From DATBGZ01 sp036557785 (lineage in GTDB: Bacteria; Actinomycetota; Actinomycetes; Mycobacteriales; Micromonosporaceae), in the NCBI GenBank assembly GCA_036557785.1, contig DATBGZ010000026.1, positions 1-64,000 of the forward strand: a stretch of DNA of 64,000 nt. Direction: 5' to 3'. The translations under genes were made by a program, and so were the position numbers. Below the pieces are notes generated by a model, which was not told the origin of the DNA, did no database searches, and saw only the letters and a list, made by a program, of their open reading frames with translations. The stretch's first letter is position 1; each line of letters opens with the position of its first letter. Below are positions 8,655-17,853 of this stretch, piece by piece.

Positions 8655-9505
8655 CGCGCCGCCTCCGTCGCCGCGAGGACGGCGAGGGCGTCGACCGTGC
8701 CGCGCACGTCATGGACGCGAACACCCCACGCGCCGGCCTGCACGGCGAGCACGCTGGTCGCCAGCGTCGCCGCCTCACGCTGACCGACCGGGCGCGGCTT
8801 GCCGTCCGGGCCGGCCAGTAGCGCGCCCAGGTATGACTTGCGGCTCGCGCCGACCAGGACCGGGTATCCGAGCGCGATCAGCGCGTCGAGGTGGGCGCAG
8901 ACCCGCCAGTTGTGCTCCGCGCGCTTGGCGAAGCCCAGCCCGGGGTCGAGGATGATCCGGCCCGGGTCGACCCCGGCCGCGAGCGCCGCGGCGACCCGCT
9001 GCGACAGCTCGTCCCGTACCTCAACCACCACGTCGTCGTACTGGGCCAGGTCCTGCATCCGGCGCGAGTGCCCGCGCCAGTGCATGAGAACCCACGGCAC
9101 GCCGGCTTCAGCGACCACCGCCGCCATGCCCGGGTCGGCGAGCCCACCGGAGACATCGTTGACCACGCTCGCCCCGGCCGCGATCGCCGCCCGCGCCACG
9201 TCGGCCCGCGTGGTGTCGATGCTGGTCGAGACGCCCCGGCGGGCCAACTCACGCAACACGGGCACCACGCGAGCGATCTCCGTCGGCGCGTCGATGCGTT
9301 GCGCGCCGGGCCGGGTCGACTCGCCACCGACATCGACGAGATCGGCTCCATCGTCACGCATAGCGACCCCGTGCTCGACCGCGTCCTCCAGGTCGGTGAA
9401 GCGGCCGCCATCGGAGAAGCTGTCCGGGGTCACGTTGAGCACGCCCATGACGATGGCGGTCCCGTTGACCGGGCTCGGCAGCCCGCTGGTCGAGTCTCGG
9501 CTCAC
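8651..9505 (-). CDS. folP: dihydropteroate synthase
   Basis: 284 residues from the GTG at 9505, the usual DHPS length. It condenses p-aminobenzoate with the FolK product and is the sulfonamide target. Motifs are MGVLNVTPDSFSDGG (loop 1), GGESTRPGA (loop 2), NDVSGG, DPGLGFAK and GASRKSYLG. The GTG has no Shine-Dalgarno sequence but lies seven bases after TAACGT, so a leaderless transcript is likely. The frame stays open for 43 more codons upstream, including an ATG at 9559, but that region lacks family similarity. It is the first gene of a folP-folBK-DUF3180 operon. Confidence 0.93.
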   Translation of the reverse strand: MSRDSTSGLPSPVNGTAIVMGVLNVTPDSFSDGGRFTDLEDAVEHGVAMRDDGADLVDVGGESTRPGAQRIDAPTEIARVVPVLRELARRGVSTSIDTTRADVARAAIAAGASVVNDVSGGLADPGMAAVVAEAGVPWVLMHWRGHSRRMQDLAQYDDVVVEVRDELSQRVAAALAAGVDPGRIILDPGLGFAKRAEHNWRVCAHLDALIALGYPVLVGASRKSYLGALLAGPDGKPRPVGQREAATLATSVLAVQAGAWGVRVHDVRGTVDALAVLAATEAAR

Positions 9506-9828
9506 GGTAAGGACGTTACACAGCGTGAGTCCCGGGCGGGTCCAGGGAGCGCGCAGCATGCGCCGGTGCGGACCCGCCGGAGGGGCTAAACGGTCCCGTG
9601 CCCGACACCGCGGTTCATCAGGTCGACCGGTCACGTGAGACGTACGGAGTGGAATATTCTCTTGTTCCGGCGTGGGCGCTCTGGCGCCCGGGTGCGATGC
9701 TCCTGACGCTGGAAATCGTCGGTCCGGCAGGGCGTACCGTCGTGGTCCGTCTTTCCGCTCGACGGTGGTTCCGCTGGGAGCCGTTGTCGGGCAGTCTGGA
9801 CGCCAGGGTGGTCCCGGGGAGGGTGAAG
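9506..9828. promoter_or_regulatory. divergent intergenic region between folP and the T4SS-like operon
   Basis: About 320 bases separate folP from the first well-supported start of the rightward operon. The folP -10 (TAACGT, 9518-9513 on the minus strand) is here. An AT-rich island holding the palindrome GAATATTC (9652-9659) stands out in this GC-rich background and may be part of the promoter or an operator for the operon. A plus-strand frame from GTG 9598 is open into the VirB2-like gene, but I place the real start at 9829 because of the ribosome-binding site there. Confidence 0.3.
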
Positions 9829-10185
9829 ATGTCGACGCTCGCGCAGTTCGCAGGAGTGGTCATGGTGGCCGCGCAGCCCGCGGTGACGCTTCTGAGCAAG
9901 GCGGTCCGCCTCGTCGCCGAAGCCGCACCGGAACCGTCGCCGTCACCGTCACCGAACCTGATCAATACCAGTGGCGTGGTCAACTTCATCACCACCAAGG
10001 TGGTGCCGATCCTGCTCGCGGTCCTCGGCGTCGTCTTCATCAGCCGCGCCGGCAAGGGCGAGATGTCGAAGGTTCTCACCAGTTCCGCGATCGCGATGAT
10101 CGGGCTCGCGTTCATTGTGGGCGCGGGCGCGCTCTTCTTCTTCGGTCAGGGCCTGGTCGAGCTGATCTTCGGTACCGCGAAGTAG
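9829..10185 (+). CDS. small two-helix membrane protein, VirB2/TrbC-like
   Basis: 118 residues: a hydrophobic N-terminal segment (about 6-26), a Pro/Ser linker, then two membrane helices (about 52-72 and 84-108) separated by a short basic loop (SRAGKGEMSK). This is the layout of VirB2/TrbC pilin-like proteins and of small membrane proteins that open Gram-positive conjugation operons. ATG 9829 follows GGGGAGGG. The frame remains open upstream to GTG 9598 (a 195-residue version), but that extension has no such signal. It is the first gene of the five- to seven-gene operon reading to 17853. The family assignment is by architecture and context, not by diagnostic residues. Confidence 0.6.
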   Translation: MSTLAQFAGVVMVAAQPAVTLLSKAVRLVAEAAPEPSPSPSPNLINTSGVVNFITTKVVPILLAVLGVVFISRAGKGEMSKVLTSSAIAMIGLAFIVGAGALFFFGQGLVELIFGTAK

Positions 10186-10245
10186 CGCCGGCGTCGACCC
10201 AGGCAGGAGACACCGGGCAAGCGATGCGGTGAGCGGGAGCTGACG

Positions 10246-10614
10246 ATGCGGCTGCGGACTGACGACGACATCTACCGGGCCAGGCTCGTCTACCTGGGCC
10301 CTCCGGGGTATACCCTGCCGTTCCAGCTCCCCTACGCCCAGTACGGCGTCTTCCTTCTGCTGGTGCCGCTCTATATGGGCATCCATTATCTGTTCACGTT
10401 CCGGTTCGACCCGGTGCCGGCGTGGGAGATCGCGCTGTCGATGGTCACCACGTCCGTGATCTGGCGATACGTCGACCCGGACCGTCCCGCCCGGACCGTC
10501 ATCCGCACCGCGCTGACCGACTGGCGCCGCACCGGTAACGCGGCGCTCGCCCAGGAGCAGCGCCTGCCCCGGCTCGTCGCCGGCAAGGTCACCATCCGGG
10601 AACGGCTGCCATGA
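10246..10614 (+). CDS. VirB3/PrgI-like conjugal transfer membrane protein
   Basis: 122 residues with two closely spaced membrane helices (about 30-50 and 58-70) flanked by charged ends. Small proteins of this type lie just before the VirB4-like ATPase in Gram-positive type IV secretion operons (PrgI/TcpE/VirB3 group). ATG 10246 has GGGAG six bases upstream. The stop overlaps the ATPase start (ATGA, 10611-10614), which points to coupled translation and to a shared complex with the ATPase. Confidence 0.65.
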   Translation: MRLRTDDDIYRARLVYLGPPGYTLPFQLPYAQYGVFLLLVPLYMGIHYLFTFRFDPVPAWEIALSMVTTSVIWRYVDPDRPARTVIRTALTDWRRTGNAALAQEQRLPRLVAGKVTIRERLP

Positions 10615-13600
10615 CACAGACCAACCGGGGCGGGGAGACACTCGGGTTCGGCTTCGACGACGACCTCGAGTACTACGACGACGCCCCGCCGGCCGGGCCT
10701 CCGGCTGTCCTGCGCGCGCCGACCCCGGTCGCCGGCCTGCCACAGGCGCGTCCCAGCTTCGCGCCGCCCCGCGCCCGCACGCCGGAACGGCCATCGACGC
10801 TGCGGAGCGCCGATGTCGACTCTCCGTTCTTCGATCTGTTCGGAGGACCCGCGCCCACGCCCCGCCAACCCGCCCAGCCGGTACCGGCGCAGCCGCGTCA
10901 GCCGCCGAGCAACCTCCCCGCGGTCGTGCCCGCCCGGGTGCCCGTGGCGCCCGCCCCCGCCCGGGTGCCGGCCCGCGAGCCGCTGCCGGCGCAGCCGCGC
11001 CGAGGCGGGAAGGGCGCACCCGTACGGGCTGGTGACCGGCCGATCCACCGTGACCGCGACCCCGTCGCCGAGCTCGCGCTCACGGAGATCGCCGGACACC
11101 TGACATTCACCCGCGTGATGGTAACCGCGTGGTACTGGCTGCCCGAGGTGCGGTGGGCGTTTCGCCCCGACCTGGACCGCGAGGCGATGATCGTCGCGAT
11201 GTCGGAGCAGTACGCGGGGTTGGCGGGTTTCCGGCTGCATCTGCGCCGCACCACGCGCCCGTTCGCCGCCGACGACTGGGCGCGCACGCTCGACCAGAAC
11301 ACGCCACAGCCGCTGCCCGACGTGGCGGGAGCGCCGTCGTGGGGTGACCACCTCGTCGGCGCGCAGCGCCACCTGCTCTCGCTCAGCCATGCTGAGGGAC
11401 AGACGTATCTGGGCATCTCGTTCGCGCGTCGGACGCTCGGCGACACGCTCGCGGAACGCTTCGGCCGCAAGGGATCGGGCGGGGCCGAGCGCAAGCGCTG
11501 GGCGCGCATGGTGGAGCAGTTCGACGAGGTGCTCGGCTCGTTCGGCATGCGCGGACGGCGGGTGACCCCGGCGGAGCTCGAGTGGCTGCTCTACCGCTCG
11601 GTGGCGTTGGGCATGTCGCCGCCGCGGCTGGTCTCCGCACTGGGGCTGCCCCAGTGGGGCAAGGGCGACCTGCTCGCGTTGACCGAGCAGGTCGAGCGGT
11701 TCCGATCGCCCTACGGTGCGACCACGCGACTGGTGAACCGGCTCACCGGCGAGGAACGCCACGTCGCCGTGCTGACCGTCGGACGCATGGAACCCTTGGA
11801 GATCCCGCAGCGGCATGAACCGTGGCTGCACTTCCACGAGCGCCTGCCGTTCCCCATGGAGATATCGTCCAGAGTGGACGTTCTGGGCCCCGGCGACTCG
11901 TTCCGCAACCTGGAGCACCGGCTGCGCATGATCCGTTCGCAGCAACTGGACTACGCCGAGCACGGCATGGACGCGCCACCGGAACTGGAGCGCCTGGCCC
12001 AGCGCGCCCTCGTCCTCGGCGATGAGATGACCACCGGGCTGCCGGTCGACTCGACCAGGGCCCATGGGTGGCACCGCCTCGCCGTCTCGGGCACCACCCG
12101 CGAGGAGTGTCTGGAGCGCACCCGACGGGTCATCCAGACCTACCAGCGGGATCTGCGGATCTCGCTGCAACACCCGAAAGGGCAGGATGCCCTGGCCCGC
12201 GAGTTCGTTCCCGGCGAGCCGCTGGCCTCGACCGGGTACCTGCGTCGCATGCCGGTCAAGCTTCTCGCGGCCGCGGTGCCGCAGGCGGCGTCCACAGTGG
12301 GCGATCGTCGCGGCGACCTGATCGGGCGGACCTCCGGGACGTCGCGCCGCCCCGTCTTCCTCGACCTGCATTTCCCGATGGAGGTACGCGAGCGGTCGGG
12401 GCTGGCCGTGTTCGTGGCTGAGCCCGGTGGCGGCAAGTCCACCCTGCTCGGTGCGCTCGGGTACCTTGCGTCCCGACGCGGCGTACAGGTGACACTGCTC
12501 GACCCGTCCGGCCCGCTGGCTCGGCTAACCCAGATGCCGGAACTGCGGCCCTTCTCCCGCGTGCTGAACCTCACCGGGTCGGAACAGGGCACCCTGGCCC
12601 CCTATGCGCTCATCCCGACGCCACAACGCGAGCACTACGTGGACGGTCCCGCTGGGGAGCAGGAGTGGGGCATCGCGGTGTCGAATGCACGCGCCGAGCG
12701 GCGCATGCTCGTGCAGGACATCTGCTCGATGCTGCTGCCGCCGCAGGTCTCCCGCGAGGCGTCGACCGCCACCTTCCTGCGCCACGCCGTACGTGGTGTG
12801 CCGGCCGAAGAAACGTCCACATTGGACGACATCATCACCCACCTGCAGGCCGCCGGCGACGCCCCGGCCGTCGAGCTCGGGCACCTGCTGCTGGACACGG
12901 CAGAGATGCCGCTGGCGATGCTCTTCTTCGGCTCCCCGCCCCCAGGGATCCTTGCCGACCAGGCGGTGCTCACCGTCATCACCATGGCCGGGCTGCGCCT
13001 GCCCGACCTGAAGATCGAGCGCGAGTACTGGTCGGCCGAGGAGCAGCTCGCCCTGCCGATGCTGCACACCGCCCACCGCCTCGCGGTGCGACGGTCGTAC
13101 GGCGGCCCGATCTCCTCGCGCAAGCTCGTCGGTCTCGACGAGGCGCACTTCATGGAGGGCTGGCGGTCGGGCCGCTCCTTCCTGGTCCGGCTGGCGCGCG
13201 ACTCTCGCAAGTGGAACCTCGCCGCGCTGGTCGCCTCCCAGAACCCGAGAGACATCCTCGGCCTGGACGTGCAGAACCTCGTCTCGACGGTCTTCGTCGG
13301 GCGCATCGCCGAGGACGCCGAGGTGGCGGCCGAGGCGCTGCGGCTGCTGCGGGTGCCGGTGGACGACGGGTACGAGGCCGTGCTCGCGTCTTTGTCGCAA
13401 GTGGACGCTGCCTCGCACGAGCGGTTGGGGTTCCGGGAGTTCGTGATGCGGGACGTGGACGGTCGCGTGCAGAAGGTACGCATCGACGTCTCCTGGGTGC
13501 CCGACTTGCTCTCCTACCTGGACACCACGCCCTCGGTGCCCGGCTCGGGCTCTGGCGCGGACCCGGCTGGCGGGCACCCGACGCCCGTCTCCTCCCCACC

Positions 13601-13718
13601 GACGTCGGCGGCCCCTGCGCTGCCCTCGCCCACGTCAGCGCGGCCGGCCTCCGCCCCGCCCTACCCGGCACGCCCCGCGTCGGCCCCACCGGCCCGCGGC
13701 TTCGGCTCTGGGGACTAG
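10611..13718 (+). CDS. VirB4-like type IV secretion ATPase
   Basis: 1035 residues. The N-terminal ~150 are proline-rich and probably disordered. A VirB4/ConE-type N-terminal domain follows, then a RecA-like ATPase domain with Walker A EPGGGKST (604-611) and Walker B LVGLDEAHF (about 840-848). The region QNPRDIL after it fits motif III of VirB4/TraG-type ATPases. The C-terminus is again Pro/Ser/Ala-rich. In T4SSs this ATPase energises pilus or substrate transport at the inner face of the membrane. It is coupled to the VirB3-like gene by a four-base overlap and followed after three bases by the VirB6-like gene. No VirD4/TraG coupling ATPase is present nearby. Confidence 0.85.
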   Translation: MTQTNRGGETLGFGFDDDLEYYDDAPPAGPPAVLRAPTPVAGLPQARPSFAPPRARTPERPSTLRSADVDSPFFDLFGGPAPTPRQPAQPVPAQPRQPPSNLPAVVPARVPVAPAPARVPAREPLPAQPRRGGKGAPVRAGDRPIHRDRDPVAELALTEIAGHLTFTRVMVTAWYWLPEVRWAFRPDLDREAMIVAMSEQYAGLAGFRLHLRRTTRPFAADDWARTLDQNTPQPLPDVAGAPSWGDHLVGAQRHLLSLSHAEGQTYLGISFARRTLGDTLAERFGRKGSGGAERKRWARMVEQFDEVLGSFGMRGRRVTPAELEWLLYRSVALGMSPPRLVSALGLPQWGKGDLLALTEQVERFRSPYGATTRLVNRLTGEERHVAVLTVGRMEPLEIPQRHEPWLHFHERLPFPMEISSRVDVLGPGDSFRNLEHRLRMIRSQQLDYAEHGMDAPPELERLAQRALVLGDEMTTGLPVDSTRAHGWHRLAVSGTTREECLERTRRVIQTYQRDLRISLQHPKGQDALAREFVPGEPLASTGYLRRMPVKLLAAAVPQAASTVGDRRGDLIGRTSGTSRRPVFLDLHFPMEVRERSGLAVFVAEPGGGKSTLLGALGYLASRRGVQVTLLDPSGPLARLTQMPELRPFSRVLNLTGSEQGTLAPYALIPTPQREHYVDGPAGEQEWGIAVSNARAERRMLVQDICSMLLPPQVSREASTATFLRHAVRGVPAEETSTLDDIITHLQAAGDAPAVELGHLLLDTAEMPLAMLFFGSPPPGILADQAVLTVITMAGLRLPDLKIEREYWSAEEQLALPMLHTAHRLAVRRSYGGPISSRKLVGLDEAHFMEGWRSGRSFLVRLARDSRKWNLAALVASQNPRDILGLDVQNLVSTVFVGRIAEDAEVAAEALRLLRVPVDDGYEAVLASLSQVDAASHERLGFREFVMRDVDGRVQKVRIDVSWVPDLLSYLDTTPSVPGSGSGADPAGGHPTPVSSPPTSAAPALPSPTSARPASAPPYPARPASAPPARGFGSGD

Positions 13719-13721
13719 ACG

Positions 13722-15641
13722 GTGGCGGGTCGACTCTTCACGCGCCTGGCGACGCTGGCTGTGATCGCCTTCGCGGTCATCGTCTTTCCGCAACAACCGG
13801 CGTCGGCCCACCTACCGTCGTCAGCGGCCGCAGCCACGGCAGGGCTCGCGGCCTCCCTCTGCTCGGTGGAGGAGTGGCAGGTCGACCCCGGCGGCTGCGT
13901 CAAGAGACTGCCCGAGGTGGTCGGTGCCCGAGCCACGTGCCTGAACCCACCTCCCCCGGACACGCCGGACTCCGGCCTCGGCGGCTGGTTCGCGCAGCGT
14001 CCCCCGGAGTCGAAGAGGCCCGGCTTCGTGGGGCGCTATACGACCTCCGGATATGCCGGCTACGCCTATACAACCTACGACATCGGCTGTGCGCAGACCT
14101 TGATGCACCCGGACTACAAGTTCGAGAACACGGTCGCCAACGGCGAGTTCATGGCCGCGGTCGGCGTGATCGGTGCCGCCAACGCGCTGCGCGAACGGGC
14201 GTGGGACCCCGGGACGATGTGGGGCTGGGCCGACCCGCTCGTGGAGCAGGCGACGAAGTCGGTCTACCAACGCGTCTTCACCGTCTTCGGTGGGGTCACG
14301 CTCGCGATCGTCGGCATCTATCTTCTCTGGCGCTCGCGGCAGGCCCAGATGAGCCTCGCCATGACCACGGCGGGATGGGCGATCCTCGTCATGGTGGTGG
14401 TCACGGCCCTCGCGGCCTGGCCCGTGCAGAGCGCCCGGATCGCGGACTCCGCACTCGTCACCTCGCTGACGAGCGTCCACAACGCAGTCGGTCCGCCAGC
14501 GCAGACCACGCCGGCCGACGAGTGCCCGCTACCGAATCCTGATGCCTGCGTCGACCACCGCTCACCCGCGCTCCGGGCCAGCGATACGGCGGTCGACACG
14601 ATGCTCTACCGCAACTGGCTCCGGGGCATGCTCGGCTCCGCGGACAGCGTCACAGCTCAGAAATATGGCTACGCGCTCTATGTCGCGCGGACCTTCACGT
14701 GGGAGGAGTTGCAGGACGCGCGATCGAGTCCCCAGTCCCGGGATGAGCTGATCAGGGACAAGGCCGACGAGTGGATGCGGATCGCGGAGCAGATCAAGAC
14801 CGAGGATCCCGAGGCGTACCAGTACCTGCAGGGCACCAACGGCATGGAGCGCATCGGCGCCGGCTTCATCGCCCTGCTCTCCGCGCTCATGTTCGCCATG
14901 TTCGACCTGACGGCGTCGCTGCTGGTCCTGCTCGGCTTCCTCATCTTCCGCTGGGCCGTCATCGCCGCGCCGATCATCGGCACGGTCGGGATCCTGCGGC
15001 CGGCGTCCGGCGGCTTCCGGCGCCTGACGCACTCGGTCGTGGCGGCCCTGTTCAACATCGTCGTCTTCGGCACCGGCGCCGCCATCTACCTGCACGCCGT
15101 CGACCTCATCATGAACACGCCCACGATCCCCGGCTGGCTGCAGGTCGTGCTCGTGCTGCTCTGCGGCATCGTCGGATGGCTGCTGCTGCGGCCCTACCGG
15201 CGCATCACCCAACTCGGGGGCAAGGACCCGCTCGCCGCGATCGCGGCCGGTGGCCTCTTCCAGCGGCGCGCGGCCCGGCAGGCCGAGGCGGCTGCCGCTG
15301 CCGTCGCGGCGACCCCGACCGACCCGGGCCGAGTGCCGGCTGTGGCGGCAGACCGGCCCGCCCCGCGCGTGGAGCTGCGGGCCGACCCGCCCCTGGACGG
15401 ACGGGTCACGGCCGGCGACCCCGGCCCCGACACACCACGGGCCGGGGGCGCGCCAGCGCCCCCGGAACCCCGACTGCCTGAGCAACCGACCCGCCGGATC
15501 CCCGAGCGCACTGGCGAAGGATGGAGCGAGCCCGCCACGGTCGAGGCGGGCTTCGCCCTCTACCGCCCGGGTCGAAGCCCGGTGACCACTGTGGAGCCTG
15601 CGGCCCGGCCCGGCCGGGTCGAGGCCGGCGGCGAGCAGTAG
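13722..15641 (+). CDS. VirB6/TrbL-like polytopic membrane protein
   Basis: 639 residues. A cleavable or anchoring N-terminal helix (ending FPQQPASA, about residue 28) precedes a cysteine-containing extracellular segment. Two helices follow near 190-240, and a block of four to five helices at about 375-490 ends in PGWLQVVLVLLCGIVGWLLL. The cytosolic tail (about 500-639) is Pro/Ala/Arg-rich. This order resembles the TrbL/VirB6/ConG channel subunits of conjugation systems. The GTG start lies three bases after the VirB4-like stop, with GGGGA at a suitable distance inside that gene. A miniature copy lacking residues about 28-469 occurs at 20753-20995. Confidence 0.7.
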   Translation: MAGRLFTRLATLAVIAFAVIVFPQQPASAHLPSSAAAATAGLAASLCSVEEWQVDPGGCVKRLPEVVGARATCLNPPPPDTPDSGLGGWFAQRPPESKRPGFVGRYTTSGYAGYAYTTYDIGCAQTLMHPDYKFENTVANGEFMAAVGVIGAANALRERAWDPGTMWGWADPLVEQATKSVYQRVFTVFGGVTLAIVGIYLLWRSRQAQMSLAMTTAGWAILVMVVVTALAAWPVQSARIADSALVTSLTSVHNAVGPPAQTTPADECPLPNPDACVDHRSPALRASDTAVDTMLYRNWLRGMLGSADSVTAQKYGYALYVARTFTWEELQDARSSPQSRDELIRDKADEWMRIAEQIKTEDPEAYQYLQGTNGMERIGAGFIALLSALMFAMFDLTASLLVLLGFLIFRWAVIAAPIIGTVGILRPASGGFRRLTHSVVAALFNIVVFGTGAAIYLHAVDLIMNTPTIPGWLQVVLVLLCGIVGWLLLRPYRRITQLGGKDPLAAIAAGGLFQRRAARQAEAAAAAVAATPTDPGRVPAVAADRPAPRVELRADPPLDGRVTAGDPGPDTPRAGGAPAPPEPRLPEQPTRRIPERTGEGWSEPATVEAGFALYRPGRSPVTTVEPAARPGRVEAGGEQ

Positions 15642-15650
15642 CGAGCCGCC

Positions 15651-16199
15651 ATGGCCCCCGCGTCGCTTCTTCGCCTCAAGGTGGGCGGCGCCCTGCGCCG
15701 CATCGGGCTGCGGAGCTCGGTCTCACTCGCTCTGATCCTCATCGTGGTGGCGGTCCTCGTCGTCGCCCGGCTCGCCGCCGACCATCGCCGCACGGTGGAA
15801 CCGTTGCCACGTCCTGTCGACACCGTCGCACCGGCCACCGACACCGAAGGCAACGACAGCGCTGACGACGAGGAGCCCAACTCCTTCCACGACGACGGCA
15901 CGGTGCTGGCGAGCGCAACGGGCTTCGCGACGGCGTGGTTGCGCCGCGACCTTCCGGCGTCCGAGTGGCTCGACGGGATGCGACCGTATGCCACCGCCGA
16001 TCTCATCGAACGGCTTAACGCTGTCGACCCGCTCGACGTCCCTCCGAGCGCCGTCATCGGGCAACCGACGATCCGCCAACGCGCCGACGATTACGCCGAG
16101 GTGCTGGTCCCGATCGGGGTGCACGACGCTCTGGCGTTGACCCTGGCCAGGTCGGGCACCAATTGGCTGGTCGCCACGGTGGACCGGGAGACCGGATGA
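15651..16199 (+). CDS. VirB8/TcpC-like single-pass membrane protein
   Basis: 182 residues: a basic N-terminus, one membrane helix (about 25-42), an acidic linker (about 62-80), and a C-terminal domain of about 100 residues whose size and pattern (TAWLRRDL, YAEVLVPIGV, TNWLVATVD) fit the NTF2-like fold of VirB8/TcpC/TraM proteins. These are bitopic scaffold proteins of T4SS channels. The gene starts nine bases after the VirB6-like stop, and its own stop overlaps the next gene (ATGA). Sequence identity to VirB8 is low in this fold, so the call rests on topology, size and position. Confidence 0.6.
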   Translation: MAPASLLRLKVGGALRRIGLRSSVSLALILIVVAVLVVARLAADHRRTVEPLPRPVDTVAPATDTEGNDSADDEEPNSFHDDGTVLASATGFATAWLRRDLPASEWLDGMRPYATADLIERLNAVDPLDVPPSAVIGQPTIRQRADDYAEVLVPIGVHDALALTLARSGTNWLVATVDRETG

Positions 16200-17320
16200 C
16201 CCGCCCGATCCGGCGCGGTGTGCGCCACGCGCTCGTCGCTACCGGCGCGGCCGTCGCCGCCGTGCTGCTCTGCCTGCTCGGTACCGCCTTCGCGCTGCTC
16301 GATGGGCTCTTCGGCGACGACGCCTCGACCTACACGGCACTGGGCTGCGGCACGAGCGTGCCCGTCGACCCGGCGGGTCCCATGCCCCAGATCGCCGAAC
16401 TCGTCGAGGACCAGGTCCGCATCGCCGCGATCATCGTCCGGGTGGGTCAGGACATGCACGTGCCGCCGCGCGGCTGGGTCATCGCCGTCGCGACCGCGCT
16501 GCAGGAGTCGCGCCTGCAGAACCTGCCCAACCTCGGTGCCGCCAACGACCACGACTCGATCGGAGTGTTCCAGCAGCGCCCGAGCCAGGGCTGGGGCACG
16601 CCCGAACAGCTCGCCGACCCCGCCTACCAGGCGCACAAGTTCTACCAGAAGCTGCTGACCATCGACGGTTGGGAGTCGATGCCGCTCACGGTCGCCGCGC
16701 AACGCGTGCAGGTCAGCGCGTTCCCGGACGCCTACGCCAAACACGAGCCGCTCGCGACCAAGGTGGTCGATGCTCTCACGGGTGGCGCCGGGCGGGCGGC
16801 CGGGTACGAGGCGGCGCTGCGGTGCGCGGCGGGCTACGACATCGCCGCCTCGGGATGGACCCTGCCGGTCCGCGGTCCCATCGTCTCGGGCTTCCGCACC
16901 GCGTCGCGCCCCACGCACCAGGGGGTGGACATCGGGGTCGCCCGGGGCACGCCGATCCGTGCCGCGGCATCGGGGCTGGTGATCATCTCCAAGTGCAACG
17001 CCCATCTGGCCAACGGCGGCTTCTACACGTGCGACAGCGACGGTGGGTTGTCGGTGCTCGGCTGCGGCTGGTACGTCGACATCCTGCACGCCGGTCGGGT
17101 CATCACCCGCTACTGCCACATGGGTTCGCGGCCGCTGGTGTCGGCTGGGCAGAGCGTCGCGGCCGGCGAGGTGATCGGCTTCGTGGGCTCGTCCGGCCAC
17201 TCGTCGGGTCCGCACCTGCACTTCGAGGTCCACCTCGACGGTGATCGCAGCTCCGCGGGCGCGGTCGACCCGGCCGTGTTCATGGCGCAGGTCGGCGTAC
17301 CGCTCGACGGCGGCGCGTGA
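16196..17320 (+). CDS. exported wall hydrolase with SLT-like and M23 peptidase domains (VirB1-like)
   Basis: 374 residues. After a basic N-terminus and a membrane anchor/signal helix (about 11-33) comes a lysozyme-like helical domain (LQESRLQNL and IGVFQQRPSQGWGT, about 100-135). A C-terminal LytM/M23 zinc endopeptidase domain follows, with THQGVDIG and the HLHFE motif (H340, H342). Such two-domain enzymes cut peptidoglycan to let a conjugation apparatus cross the wall (compare CwlT of ICEBs1, which pairs lysozyme with NlpC/P60). The start ATG overlaps the previous stop, so it is part of the same operon. Confidence 0.85.
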   Translation: MTRPIRRGVRHALVATGAAVAAVLLCLLGTAFALLDGLFGDDASTYTALGCGTSVPVDPAGPMPQIAELVEDQVRIAAIIVRVGQDMHVPPRGWVIAVATALQESRLQNLPNLGAANDHDSIGVFQQRPSQGWGTPEQLADPAYQAHKFYQKLLTIDGWESMPLTVAAQRVQVSAFPDAYAKHEPLATKVVDALTGGAGRAAGYEAALRCAAGYDIAASGWTLPVRGPIVSGFRTASRPTHQGVDIGVARGTPIRAAASGLVIISKCNAHLANGGFYTCDSDGGLSVLGCGWYVDILHAGRVITRYCHMGSRPLVSAGQSVAAGEVIGFVGSSGHSSGPHLHFEVHLDGDRSSAGAVDPAVFMAQVGVPLDGGA

Positions 17321-17853
17321 TGGACCTCGCCGGCCCACCGCCGATCGTGGCCGTGCCCGCGGCCCGCTACCCCCGGGTGCGCGGCCGGCGGGTGATCATC
17401 GGCGTACCGGGCGTCGGCTTCCGCGGGGACCTTCGTGCCGACGACGCCGTCGTCCAGGGCAGCCGGACCTTCATCCCGGTCCTCACCGAGCAGGACTACT
17501 ACCGGGCCGAGCTGCGCCGCATCGAGACGTTCGCGGTTCTCGTTCCCATCGACCGGGTCTGGGTCGAGGAGGCCGAGCCGGTCGGCGTCGACGCGTCCCA
17601 GCCGCTCGACGCGCCGCTGTCCCGGCAGCCCGCCGCCGTCCTGGCGAGCGGGCCGGTCATGGGCCGGCGAGTGATCCAGGCCGTGGACGACGGCTACCTC
17701 AGGGACCTTCGCGCGGTATCGGACGTCCACGTGAGCCACTCCGGGACGGCGTGCGTCCGCGTCTGCGCGGAGTCGGCCTGGTACGCCTGGGGCATCGACG
17801 GGTCGACGCCTACATCGACCGAGGTCTCCGTCGACCAGCTATGGGTTGAGTGA
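17317..17853 (+). CDS. conserved-looking protein of unknown function, last gene of the T4SS-like operon
   Basis: 178 residues, no membrane segment or signal peptide, rich in valine and probably beta-stranded. It has two nearby cysteines (TACVRVCAES) and a C-terminal WYAWG segment. I do not recognise the family. Start is GTG 17317 or ATG 17320, both overlapping the end of the hydrolase gene, so it is translated as part of the operon. It ends tail-to-tail with, and overlaps by 15 bases, the convergent NTF2-like gene. Context suggests an accessory cytosolic factor of the secretion apparatus. Confidence 0.55.
   Translation: MMDLAGPPPIVAVPAARYPRVRGRRVIIGVPGVGFRGDLRADDAVVQGSRTFIPVLTEQDYYRAELRRIETFAVLVPIDRVWVEEAEPVGVDASQPLDAPLSRQPAAVLASGPVMGRRVIQAVDDGYLRDLRAVSDVHVSHSGTACVRVCAESAWYAWGIDGSTPTSTEVSVDQLWVE

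Noticed and set aside
9598..9828. 77-codon N-terminal extension of the VirB2-like protein
   Set aside because: Frame is open, but codon bias is weaker, there is no ribosome-binding site at GTG 9598, and GGGGAGGG precedes the ATG at 9829.
12665..14542. 625-codon plus-strand frame spanning the VirB4-like/VirB6-like junction
   Set aside because: Overlaps both real genes in another frame and has shadow composition; the real genes have P-loop and membrane-helix evidence.
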